64,000 nucleotides of DNA, taken from positions 37,243,034-37,307,033 of the forward strand of contig OX419762.1 in NCBI GenBank assembly GCA_948567375.1, read 5' to 3'. Each line of letters opens with the position of its first letter. Within the stretch, counting starts at the first letter, position 1. The position numbers and the translations under genes were made by a program. This stretch comes from Lunularia cruciata. Taxonomy: Eukaryota; Streptophyta; Marchantiopsida; Lunulariales; Lunulariaceae. Below are positions 11,366 to 20,147 of this stretch, one piece after another. The notes beneath the pieces were generated by a model that was given only the letters and a program-made list of their open reading frames with translations, ran no database searches and had not been told where the DNA came from.

Positions 11366-12721
11366 CATCAGCGAAGTCAAGTCAGGGGGAAATCAGGTGT
11401 AGGAACTTTGAGTGTTTATGGTATCTCCAAGCTCGGTGGATCATTGGTAGCTCGATTCAAGTTCAGTGTTTCCCTAGTGTGAAGAAGTTGGTTCAATTGA
11501 TGTAGATTTGGCAATAAGGCAGACGGTGTGCGGAAGCGCTGGCCAATTTTTGAGCAAAGAAGGAGCAAATTTCGAGCAGTGGTTGTGATTTTGAGCTCAA
11601 GAGATGAAGGCATGACCAATTTGCTGTGAGTTGGGCTCAGAAAGTCAAATTGAAGGTGGAGTTGGGAAGCTATTCTCATGAATTTGTGATTTGGAAAAAC
11701 CCGTGTTGTCAATTTGGCTCGAGTAAAAAGTTAGTGGGGGATTTGGCGGACAACCAACTTTAGGGTTTATGTCAGATTTTACGTTAGATTTTGGTTAGAA
11801 TTTATGTCAGATTTTGGCCAGATTTGGAGGAGTTTCATTGTTTGGCCAGATTTGGAGTACTTTTGCTAGTTTGGAGGACTTTTGCAAGTTTGGAGAAATT
11901 TTGCCAATTATGGAGGAGGTTCGAAGTGGCAAGAAGAAATGCCTCATTTGGGAGTTTAGAGGCTTTGAGGCATAGGGCTGTGGGCTATGAGAGGCTACAA
12001 AGGCCTAGAAGGGCCAACTTGCTAGCGTGAGGCTAGCTAGTTTAGAGTAGACCTTGGTCATTGGTTGGCAAAATCTGCCTTTCCTGCTAGATTGTGGGCA
12101 ATAGGGTTTGACCGCTAGATCTCTTGTTCCTAGACTGGTGCCCTAGCCAACTGGTCCACCCTCACTTGTTATCTTAGTGACTGTGCCACTATTATTTATA
12201 CACATGTAGCTTTAGCTAGGAGAGGCAGTTTGATCCCATTCTTGGTAATCTTGGTAGCTTAGAACTTATATACAAACTTCTCTTATGTCAAATGCCAAAT
12301 GGTGGTAGAGTCAGTCCCATGTTGTATTATGAGATGGAGGGTTTTAGTTTAGACTTCTTTTTGGACCTCCTCCATTCTCTACTTTGTGCACCACATTTGT
12401 GTGAGGTGCCCTGACTTTTGAGCGTTGGTGCTCTGGTGTGCTCTCGATAGTGAGGCTGGAGTGATGACCAATCAGACTACCTTTGTTTCTCTCTGGTGAG
12501 GTAGAAAGTGATGACCTGCAGACCGTGAGAATGCGTGTTATGATGGCAAGTTACAGGTTGCCCTTTCCCCTAGTGTAGTTATCTCGGTTAGATTTACATT
12601 AGTGGGTGGTGCTTAGTTGGTATTGGCACTTGGTGGTGTTGGCACTTGGTGGGGTACTTGCGGTTGCGACTTGCAGTTGCAATTGGTGGTTCTGGTTTGC
12701 TATTGCGGTTACTTTGTCACG
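11366..12721 (+). other. Untranslated leader of gypsy copy 1
   Basis: A leader of about 1.36 kb lies between the left repeat and Gag. The open frames here (for example 11416-11712 on the minus strand and 11791-12030) are not shared in any convincing form with copy 2 and look like chance frames. The leader carries an antisense tRNA-like promoter at 12105-12159 (separate entry). The matching leader in copy 2 is about 44577-45847. Confidence 0.6.
12105..12159 (-). promoter_or_regulatory. tRNA-like RNA polymerase III A box/B box pair, antisense in the leader
   Basis: On the minus strand, TGGACCAGTTGG (12159-12148) fits the A-box consensus TRGCNNAGYNGG at 11 of 12 positions. CGGTCAAACCC (12115-12105) resembles the B box GGTTCGANNCC. 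Spacing is about 32 nt, as in tRNA genes. Copy 2 keeps the pair at 45302-45248 with a better B box (GGGTCAAACCC). No full cloverleaf folds, so this is not a tRNA gene. It may be a tRNA-derived SINE relic or an internal Pol III promoter. Confidence 0.4.
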
Positions 12722-14484
12722 ACGGAGTTCTTTGGAGATTCTAGAGGAGTAAGCCCTGTAGTACACAGTGGGTTTACTCGGAGTGGTGCTTGGTATAAGC
12801 TTGTATCTCAGGTCCTAATGAGAGAGTAGATTGACTTTGAGTTGGAGTTTGACAAAAGAGCTGATTCAGTTGAGAGTGCACTTGGTGTGTCCGCACCATT
12901 GTTGTGGGACATGGACAAGATTTATGGGGCCTCCAAATACCCTAGGTGTTGCTCTGGTACAGTGGGCACCATTGAGTTGGATGACTTCATCCATGAGTTT
13001 GATAGTTGGTGTGATTTGTAGCAGATGCGGAACCCGACTTTGTTTACACCCTTCATGGCATGGAAGGGGTTGTTTCAACATATGGAGGGTCCGCCAATGG
13101 ATGACTACCATGAGTTCAGGAGAGCTCATTTGGAGGAGATTGAGTTATGGAGACAGTATTGGTCTCCACATTATGTCTCCATCACTTTAGGCTCGGTGGC
13201 CAATAGTAGATCGGCTGTACCTACAAGTTCTAGCTCAAGTAGTGTTGGTGGAGCTAGTGGAGGTGCACTAGCTGGAGATAGTGCTACTACGAGTGGAGGT
13301 ACCACTACAAGAGGTGGTGTGGTACCGATGGTGGAGTTCTTCTTGTGTTTGAGGTAGAACTACCAAGGAGTGCGGACTGACAAGCTGAGGAGCTTGCAGG
13401 AGTTCCAATGGAAGGCTAGAGAGAGCTTACATGAGGCATACACTCGCATGAGGCGGCTGATCGGTTTCACTCAAGGAGTTACTGAGGCCCAAGCAGTCTA
13501 GTTTTGGTATGGAATACTGGATAGGGAGTTACGACGTAAAGTTCATGATGCTATGTTGTTATAGGCTACTTCGCCTACTTTGGCCGTGGTCTTTGGTTTG
13601 GTTGAGCGTATTGAGCTCAACATGGTAGAGGAGAGGGTGGCGACATCTGGATTTGGTAGGGAGACCTCATCCACAACTGTGACTTCTTCTAGAGTGCAGT
13701 AGAGTGCACCACACCTAGTTGGTTTTTGAGTATAGGGTGGACAGCCCAGATCCTATGGAGTGAGTGGAAGGCCTAGTGGAGTTGGACCCTTACCTTCATT
13801 TTTGGGTCAGCAGCCGCCAGCGAGTGGTGATGTTGCTTGTTGGACTTGTGGTGGACCTCCTCATCGGAGAGAGTGTACTCAAGGCAATGGACCTGATACC
13901 TAGGGTGCATTACATCCAACACAGAGACTGTGTGAGCATTGCCACAGGTTTGGTCACACTAGTGATTGGTGTTTTGACCTACACCCGGAGTTACGGAGTG
14001 GTAGGGCTGCTATGGCAGGTAGTAGAGGAGCTCCAGTTCATGCAGGACGAGGTGGTGGAGGTGGTGGTAGAGGATCTACACCTAGTAGGGGTGCAATACT
14101 TGCCCTTACTTCTGATATAGCTATGGAGCAGAGATTGGCTAGTATGGCTAGTGCTCAGAGGAGATCAGATTTGGGTGTTGAGGCTTCCACCTCATATACT
14201 GGTGACAGAGATGCTTTGGATTTCATGTGTGGAGCAGCACAAGTGGATGCATCTGTAATAGTGACTAGGAATGCAGTACGTGCTCCAGAGCCTAGAGGAG
14301 CATCAATGGAGTTGGACCCACAAAGAGGAGAGGTTGGGAAACATGTCAGACTTCCGCATTCTTTCATGCTATATGAGGCATTGCAGACAACATCCATGGT
14401 TCCTAGACGTCCTAGTGCAAGTGTGGTAGGTGGTGATGGAATGCATGATGGACTACCTACTAGTCAACCACCTGCTACTACATA
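12722..14484 (+). pseudogene. Gag of methyltransferase gypsy copy 1 (stop-ridden)
   Basis: One frame carries Gag from about 12722, where copy 1 has ACG and copy 2 has ATG (MEFFGDSRG-like start), to TAG 14482-14484. Visible parts are a capsid-like region (IYGASK, IELDDFIHEFDSW, ELWRQYWSPHYVS), a Ser/Gly/Thr-rich stretch and a second conserved block (SLQEFQWKARESLHEAYTRM). Two zinc knuckles follow: CWTCGGPPHRREC near 13838 (spacing CX2CX4HX3C) and CEHCHRFGHTSDWC near 13931 (canonical CX2CX4HX4C). Stops at 12827, 13019, 13355, 13499, 13562, 13700, 13727 and 13733 break it. A Gly/Arg-rich tail (14040-14090) could bind nucleic acid. Pol lies in another frame, so Pol expression would need a shift or separate start. 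Confidence 0.8.
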
Positions 14485-14529
14485 GACTGAGTCTAGCATG
14501 ATATTGGGGGCGGCTCAGCTGATTATGCG

Positions 14530-15591
14530 ATGTCTTTGTTTTTGGCTAGTGACATGTTTACATTGGGAGTTGACCCAGCCCCAGTGTTCCGGTTGGCTGC
14601 CACACTTTGTGAGAGTAGGGATGATGCGGTTCCTACTACTAGGGTAGAGGTGGTTGATAGTGGAGCTCACTTGGTTGAGGAGCATGGGATCCGTTCAGCG
14701 ACCAATGGTTTATGGCAAGCAGTAGCGGCTAGATTGGAGGAGTTGCCAACTAGACCGGCCTTTGAGAGAGCGCGGTTCACACATGGTGTTGTCCTATTGG
14801 ATAACCAAAGGGGGATTTTTTGTTTGGTGGGACCTTCAAGGAAGGTCTATACACCACAAAGAGTCTTGTTAGACTTTGGTGCGCAGCCCTTTATGTTGGG
14901 GAAGGCTACAGTTGTTGGTCTGGAGTTACGGAAGACCGATGTGGAGAGGTGTCCATTTCAAATCCAGACATCTCTAGGTGGTGATTCAACACAATACATC
15001 ACACGTGGGGAGCTTGTTGTCCAGGTTCAGCCTGGTCATCTGATGGATAGCTCGGTGGTGAGAGCTCGGGCTATTGCAACAATAGTTGAGTCATATGATG
15101 TGCTAGTTGGGGGAGTAGTGTTATACCCCATGGGTTTCAGTATTGACTATTGGGAGGAGACACCCTCCTATAGACATGGTTGGCAGTTTGGTGAGGGACG
15201 GGTATGTCGCCTACCAGTATGCTTCAATAGCGGTAGTCTTGGCTCACTACAGTCCAGGACCATGGCAACATCAGTTTTAGCTTTCAATGGTGCAGTTACT
15301 TGGCCTGGTGACTTGTTGGAGGGGAACGCCCATGCAGAAGATACTCTAGTACCAGAGGAGATCACTCGGCTTTGGAGTATGAGTGGGATTGTTCCATCCA
15401 CCTTGGATGTTCCATTGTGGAGTTCAGATGAGGCGTCGCAGTAGCATGTAGATCAGTTAGTGCAGGAGGCTTGGAGTGGAGCCTTCGTACCATCAAGAGA
15501 TGAGTGTGAGGATGAGCCTCCAAAGGCAATTGCTTTGACACCTCTAGATACCACACTCATTGCTTGGTAGTATCCAATAGAGTGGATATGC
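14530..15591 (+). pseudogene. Retropepsin-like protease region of Pol, gypsy copy 1
   Basis: An open stretch of 304 codons (14530-15444) begins the Pol frame. The aspartic protease signature is LLDFGAQPFMLGK at about residues 116-128, where the usual motif is D-S/T-G-A. Copy 2 has Ser-Gly at this place but has lost the Asp, so the two copies decayed differently from a D-S-G-A type site. The second half (YDVLVGGVVLYPMGFSIDYWEE) is the hydrophobic 'LLG..FL' type segment ending in the conserved D-W. TAG codons at 15442 and 15568 separate it from the methyltransferase, but the reading frame is the same, which argues for one polyprotein. Confidence 0.75.
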
Positions 15592-16530
15592 CTATTGGAG
15601 TTATTTGGTGGGATCAACACTGGACTAGTTGCGGTGTTACAGGCGGGTATCCGAGTACAGAGGTACTTGAATGTAGAGAGAGATGAGACTGCTAGGTGAG
15701 TCTTTCTACATCATGTGGCACACTTGGCCTATTGGTATCCAGAGTTATTATCGATGTCAGCAGTAAGAGATTACCAGAAGGCCCTACCAGCAAACATTTC
15801 CTTATTGGGGGCGCATGACCTAGAGAGACATGGGCCTATTCACTTGGTGATTTCTGGATAGCCATGTCAAGGTCATACACGTGCGGGCCACGGTTTGGGT
15901 CTTCAGGATCCTCATTTTGGTGTGTTTTGGGAGATGTTACGGATATTACGACATCTCCAAGTTCATCAGTCCATTTCTCCAGCTTACCTTTTGGAGAACG
16001 TTCCTTTGATGGGTGATTCTTGCACCAGAGTGGTGGTGAGTACACATTAGGTCCATTCTTGGATGGGACATGCTATTTTGTTAGATGTAGTCAGAGTGGG
16101 ATCACGGGCTCATCATCTTCATCTTTGGTGGACAAACCTCTTACCCAGAGAAGTTTTACAACGTGCTTATGATGGGATTCAACGACTTGACCACATCCTT
16201 GTTGATGATATCTTGGATGTTGGGCATTAGTCTCAGAAAGTGGTAGTGGTTGATAGGTCACCTATGGCAATGGTGAACCTAGTTGGATAGCCTAGAGCCG
16301 CATTTCCTACACTCATGAGTTTCCTAGGCTCTCATGCATTTTGAGAGGGAAGACTTGGACTTGTTTGGGACTCAGAGTTATAGCAGTTGGTGGAGCCCAA
16401 TGTTGATGAGAGAGAGCAGGCAATGGGTTATCGCACTGGTATTACCGCTGTTCCAATAGTGTCAGAGGCATCCATGCGTCAAGTGTTAGGTCAAGCTATG
16501 GACCTGAACTGTTTGACATGGATTGTGAGC
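15592..16530 (+). pseudogene. C5-cytosine DNA methyltransferase domain inside gypsy Pol (DNMT3-like), copy 1
   Basis: In the same frame as protease and RT, all hallmark C5-methyltransferase motifs occur in order. Motif I (AdoMet binding) is LELFGGINTGL with RYLNVE after it (15592-15690). Motif IV carries the catalytic Pro-Cys as PCQGHTRAG (15862 on). Motif VI is LLENVP (15991). Motif VIII is VRVGSRAHHLHLWW (16093 on), resembling the AHRARYFWGN segment of DNMT3. Motif IX is REQAMGYRTGIT (about 16411-16446) and motif X is LGQAMDLN (about 16483). Length is about 310 residues, normal for a catalytic domain. The catalytic Cys, Glu-Asn-Val and Arg are intact, but stops at 15697, 15859, 16048, 16228, 16288, 16342 and 16381 kill this copy. 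A functional version would put 5mC on DNA. DNMT3/DRM-like is my best placement; CMT and DNMT1 are less likely. Confidence 0.9.
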
Positions 16531-16977
16531 CTTGGCTTGGCAGAGCAGCGTAGGATGCACTTGATAAGCATCACCACTCGGACACTTGTGAGCCTTGTGC
16601 CTATCAAGACAATTCAAGCACATGCTGGGGGCGATGGACCGGGTGGACATGGTATTCTTGGGACAGATCCAGTAGCTACTAGGGAGAGTGGTCTACTTGG
16701 AGTCCATCCAGGTGAGCGTGGGCTACTTGAATTACACCCTTGGTCCACTTGGGATGCAGCTAGAGGACGTGTGGAGCTTGCAGCCAAAGTGGAGGGAGTT
16801 TTTCACACAAAGGTTGGGACCTCTAGTGGTCGAGAGCATGACACTATTGCTCCCAAGGGCCCAGTGTAGCAACTAGTCAATACGTCTTCCACTCTTACTA
16901 TAGTTATAAAGGATACTTGGGAGCCAGATCTTGGACCCAAGCTTATTGGAGAGGAAAGACGGAGGGTTTGGAGGTTC
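16531..16977 (+). pseudogene. Linker between methyltransferase and reverse transcriptase
   Basis: About 150 codons in the Pol frame lie between motif X and RT. The segment includes a His/Gly-rich stretch with a repeated pattern (SGLLGVHPGERGLLELHP). I recognise no domain. Copy 2 preserves the segment at about 50341-50820 in diverged form, so it is an inherited part of the polyprotein. It has one TAG at 16867-16869. Confidence 0.5.
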
Positions 16978-18734
16978 TTGAGGAGCCAAATGAGTTGTTT
17001 TGCCTTCAATTTGAAGGATTTGGGTGCTCTAAAAGGACTTGGTACACGGATTGAGCTGACTAGCGATACACCAATTTTCCAACATCCTTATCGATATAGT
17101 GAGATGGAGAGGACATTGATTCAGAGCCGGAGTAGTGACCTTTTTGAGGTTGGTTTGGTGGAGATTTCACATGCAGAGTATGCATCAGCGACAGTGATGC
17201 CAACCAAGAAAGATATGCATGGAAACTACATAGATAGGCAGATGTGTGGAGATTACCATCCTATCAACCGACAGACCAGGGCTGATTGGTATGCCATGCA
17301 TACACCGGAGGAGATTTTTGATGCGATTAGGCATGCAAAGGTCTTCAGTACTTTAGATCTTTGAGCGAGATATCATCAATTGCCTTGCCGATCAGGGAGG
17401 AGGATAAGTCCAAGATAACATTTTGGGCTATTGATCCTCATGGTAAGGATGTGTTATATCAATGGAGGTTCTTACCATTTGTGTTGAAGAACGCTCCAGT
17501 TGAGTTCTAGCGGGTCATGGATAGGATCCTAGCTGGATTGGATTTTGCTTGGTGCTATATTGATGACATTTTGGTTTATAGCACTACTATGGAGGAGCAT
17601 GAGAGACAATTGTTGGAGGTGTTTGAGAGGTTGAGATCTCATGGACTCAAAATACATCTTGGGAAGTGTAGGTTCTTCCAAGAGCAGGTTGAGTATCTGG
17701 GTCACACTATCTATCCCGGAGGACTTGGTGTTCAACAGACCAAGGTGGAAGCTATTGCACATATTCCTTGGCCTACGAATGTGAGCAAAGTGCGAGCATT
17801 CCTTGGGTTGGCAAACTTCTATTGCCGCTATGTTAGAGGATTTAGTGTCATTGCCAAGGCCTTGAAAAAGCTGACCAAGCTTACACATGAGTGGTGTTGG
17901 AGAGATGAGCAAGAGAGGGCTTTTGTAGAGCTCAAGGAGAGGTTGACATTTGCTTCTATTTTGAGGAGACCAATCAAAGGATGACCATTTCAAGTTCATA
18001 CGGATTGGAGTATGTTGGGGCTTGGAGTGGTGCTCACCCAACATGATGATGAGGGGAAGGAGTTTGTGGTGGCTTATGCTAGTCACTCCAACAATTTAGT
18101 GGAGGCAAAGTTTAGTTCATATGAGGGAGAGTGCTTGGCAGCAATTTGGGCAGTAGCACATTTTTTATGTTACCTATTTGGTAACCCTTTCACTCTCATC
18201 ACTGATCATCAGCCACTGAAGTGGTTGATGGAGTCCGACAAGCTTTCAAGGAAGCTTGCACAATGGGCTCTGATTTTACAGGAGTATGATTTCACGGTTG
18301 TTCACAAACCTGGAGTGGTGAACCATGATGCAGATGGGTTGAGTAAAAACGCATGTCCCAGCCATCAAGATCAAACCGAAGCACGTTGGCATGGTGAGAC
18401 AGATGTGGAGATGGTGCCAGGTTGGCATGCATCGGCCTTTTTGTGTATATTTTCAGAGGCTTTGGTGGTATCTCTCTCAGCACATACAGGAGGAGTTATT
18501 GAGGTCATAGATCCAAAGAGTGAAGATATTGGTACAGTTCAGCGAGACATTCATGATGATGTCTTAGTGATGGACTATCTTTGCACTGGTGTTGTGGGTG
18601 GCACACTTGGAGCCAAGGAGAGAGACCGTGTTCTTCAGCAAGCTAGACGGTTCAGATTGGAGGGCAGGCACCTTTTGCATGTATGGGAGGATGGTAGAGT
18701 GCGAGTAGTACCACTTCCTACACAGAGACCATAG
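16978..18734 (+). pseudogene. Reverse transcriptase and RNase H of gypsy copy 1
   Basis: RT begins near 17040 with RIELTSDTPIFQHPYRYS and continues EYASATVMPTKKD, MCGDYHPINRQT and KVFSTLDL. A one-base frameshift near 17385 moves the frame. It then reads FWAIDPHGKD, QWRFLPF and the catalytic box CYIDDILVY (YIDD codons at 17555-17566). The thumb ends in VRAFLGLANFYCRYVRGFS. RNase H follows at 17985 (VHTDWS, ECLAAIWAVAHF, ITDHQPLKWL, DADGLS). Stops are TGA 17362, TAG 17508, TGA 17982 and TAG 18732. The Ty3/gypsy family is clear from the motif set. Confidence 0.92.
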
Positions 18735-19838
18735 TTGATCTGTCATGCTCATGAGGAGCTAGGACATTTTGGAGTAAAACATACATATAGCTTACTCTAG
18801 AGTCATTATTGGTGGTGCGGTATGCAAACCAAGGTACAATTGTTTGTTGCCAGATGTGTGGTTTGTGACTGAGTTAGAGCATCATTCAATGCTCCAATTA
18901 CACCCATTACCTATCATGGGATTGGGTTACCGTTGGAGTTTGGACTTTGCTGGACCTTTATTGCTGACTGTGAGACATCATCGGTATGTTTTGGTGATGG
19001 TGGAGCACTTCCCCAAGTGGATTGAGTTGGTGGCACTCCTGACAAGTCTAGTGAAGGGACAACTTACTCGTTCCTAGATCGAATTCTTAGTCATTTTGCT
19101 GCACCAGCTGAGGTTTTGACTGATCAGGGTACAAAGTTCTTGGGAGAGTTTCAGGTCCTGTGTGACAAGGCTTTGATTGATCATCGTATTACATCCCGAG
19201 ATCACCTTGAGGCAGATGGCTTAGCAGAGAGAGTGGTTCAGACGGTGAAGAGAAGATTGCAAAAGTATGGTTTGCATAGAGGCCACTTGGGAGATTGGGA
19301 TCTCCAATTATTTTGGTTGGCCATGGGCTATCAGTTCAGCCGGCAAGCTTCCTTAGCATCCTTCTCTCCGTACTTTCTACTTTATGGATGAGATCCAGAT
19401 TTACCTGCAGCTATTTGTCGAGATGCTAATGTAGTTTTGGACTTGGATGACCTAGATGTATGGATGAGTGCATGTTCTCAACAAGTTGAGATCTTTCGGA
19501 GAGTGATGCCGATGGCCCTTGAGAATTTGGCAATTGCTCGGCATAGAGATACTTTACGCTATGCTACCATTTGAGGAGGAGGTTACAGACCCTCGATCCG
19601 TCGATTTCATCCAAGTGACTATGTATACCTACAGCAGACAGCACCGACGACACTTGATGTTTTGACAAGCCGCACTATCTTGAGAGTGCGTGAGGTTTTG
19701 CCATCTAGAGTCCTTGTGTTAGAAGGACGTGATGGTGTTGTTTGGAAGGATCATGTGCGCAATTGTGCGCCATGCCATCTTCCAAACATTGATGGTACTA
19801 TGGATCCAAGCTTGGCACTTGTACGTGCAAGCTTGAGG
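18735..19838 (+). pseudogene. DDE integrase of gypsy copy 1
   Basis: The HHCC zinc domain is visible (His near 18744 and 18759, CVVCD at about 18861-18875). The core has Asp in WSLDFAGP (codon at 18943), Asp in LTDQGT (19122) and Glu in GLAERVV (19227), giving a D-D-E triad. The end of the core is FWLAMGYQFSRQASLASFSPYFLLYG. Two frameshifts, a small deletion near 18893 and a missing base near 19033, put part of the core in another frame. TGA at 18873, 19389 and 19572 and TAG at 18732 and 18798 also interrupt it. The C-terminal region (RPSIRRFHPSDYVYL, ILRVREVLPSRVLVLEG) is the SH3-like GPY/F-type end. The DDE core rules out a tyrosine recombinase as the integration enzyme. Confidence 0.9.
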
Positions 19839-19979
19839 TGTATGTTATGTGGCTCTTTTGGTGGAGCTGCTACTATGTTAGTGTGTGATAGTTGTTCGAG
19901 AGGATAGCATATGGCATGTATGACTCCTCCCCTCACGGTGGTTCCTCAAGGACAGTGGTTATGTCCTAGATGTATTTGA
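19839..19979 (+). pseudogene. PHD finger at the Pol C-terminus, copy 1
   Basis: After the integrase C-terminus, in the same frame, comes a Cys4-His-Cys3 zinc finger. It consists of CMLC, then CDSC, then HMAC, then QWLCPRC, ending at TGA 19977-19979. Spacing and the conserved Trp before the last Cys pair are those of PHD fingers. One codon before the His is TAG (19905); copy 2 has TGT there. PHD fingers bind the histone H3 tail, reading K4 methylation state, so this probably replaces the chromodomain as the chromatin-targeting module. Copy 2 keeps it at 54239-54378 with one zinc Cys changed to Tyr. RING is excluded by the C4HC3 order and the Trp. Confidence 0.87.
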
Positions 19980-20147
19980 CCTATAGTTAGTTCATTCTTT
20001 ATATGGTATAGATTGCAGACAGGCAACTAACGATGGGGCTCCATAGCACCTGGCTTCCTGATCTTTGCCCATTATAGGGTATACCATATACTTAGAGTAG
20101 ACGGCTATCTGGAGTTAGAGGGACCTAACCACCAGCTAGGGGGGCAA
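19980..20147 (+). other. 3' untranslated segment and polypurine tract of copy 1
   Basis: A short untranslated stretch follows the PHD-finger stop. It ends with the purine run AGGGGGGCAA (20138-20147) directly before TTGTGGCCC, the start of repeat A. Copy 2 has AGAGGGGCAA in the same place (54507-54516). This is the expected position of the plus-strand primer, yet it precedes A, not B. Confidence 0.7.

Noticed and set aside
12105-12159. A genuine tRNA gene
   Set aside because: Only the A and B boxes fit; acceptor and T stems do not pair.
13764-14120. 118-codon plus-strand frame
   Set aside because: It overlaps the zinc-knuckle part of Gag in another frame. The knuckles are in the Gag frame, so this is a shadow.
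14012-14120. Gly-rich repeat as a separate gene
   Set aside because: It is the Gly/Arg-rich tail of Gag after the zinc knuckles.
15592-16530. Methyltransferase from an integrated virus or a bacterial restriction system
   Set aside because: It lies in the same frame as protease and RT, recurs in a second copy at the same place and resembles DNMT3-type motifs, so it is part of the retrotransposon.
17529-18086. 185-codon minus-strand frame
   Set aside because: It is the shadow of the RT/RNase H coding strand and has no domain of its own.
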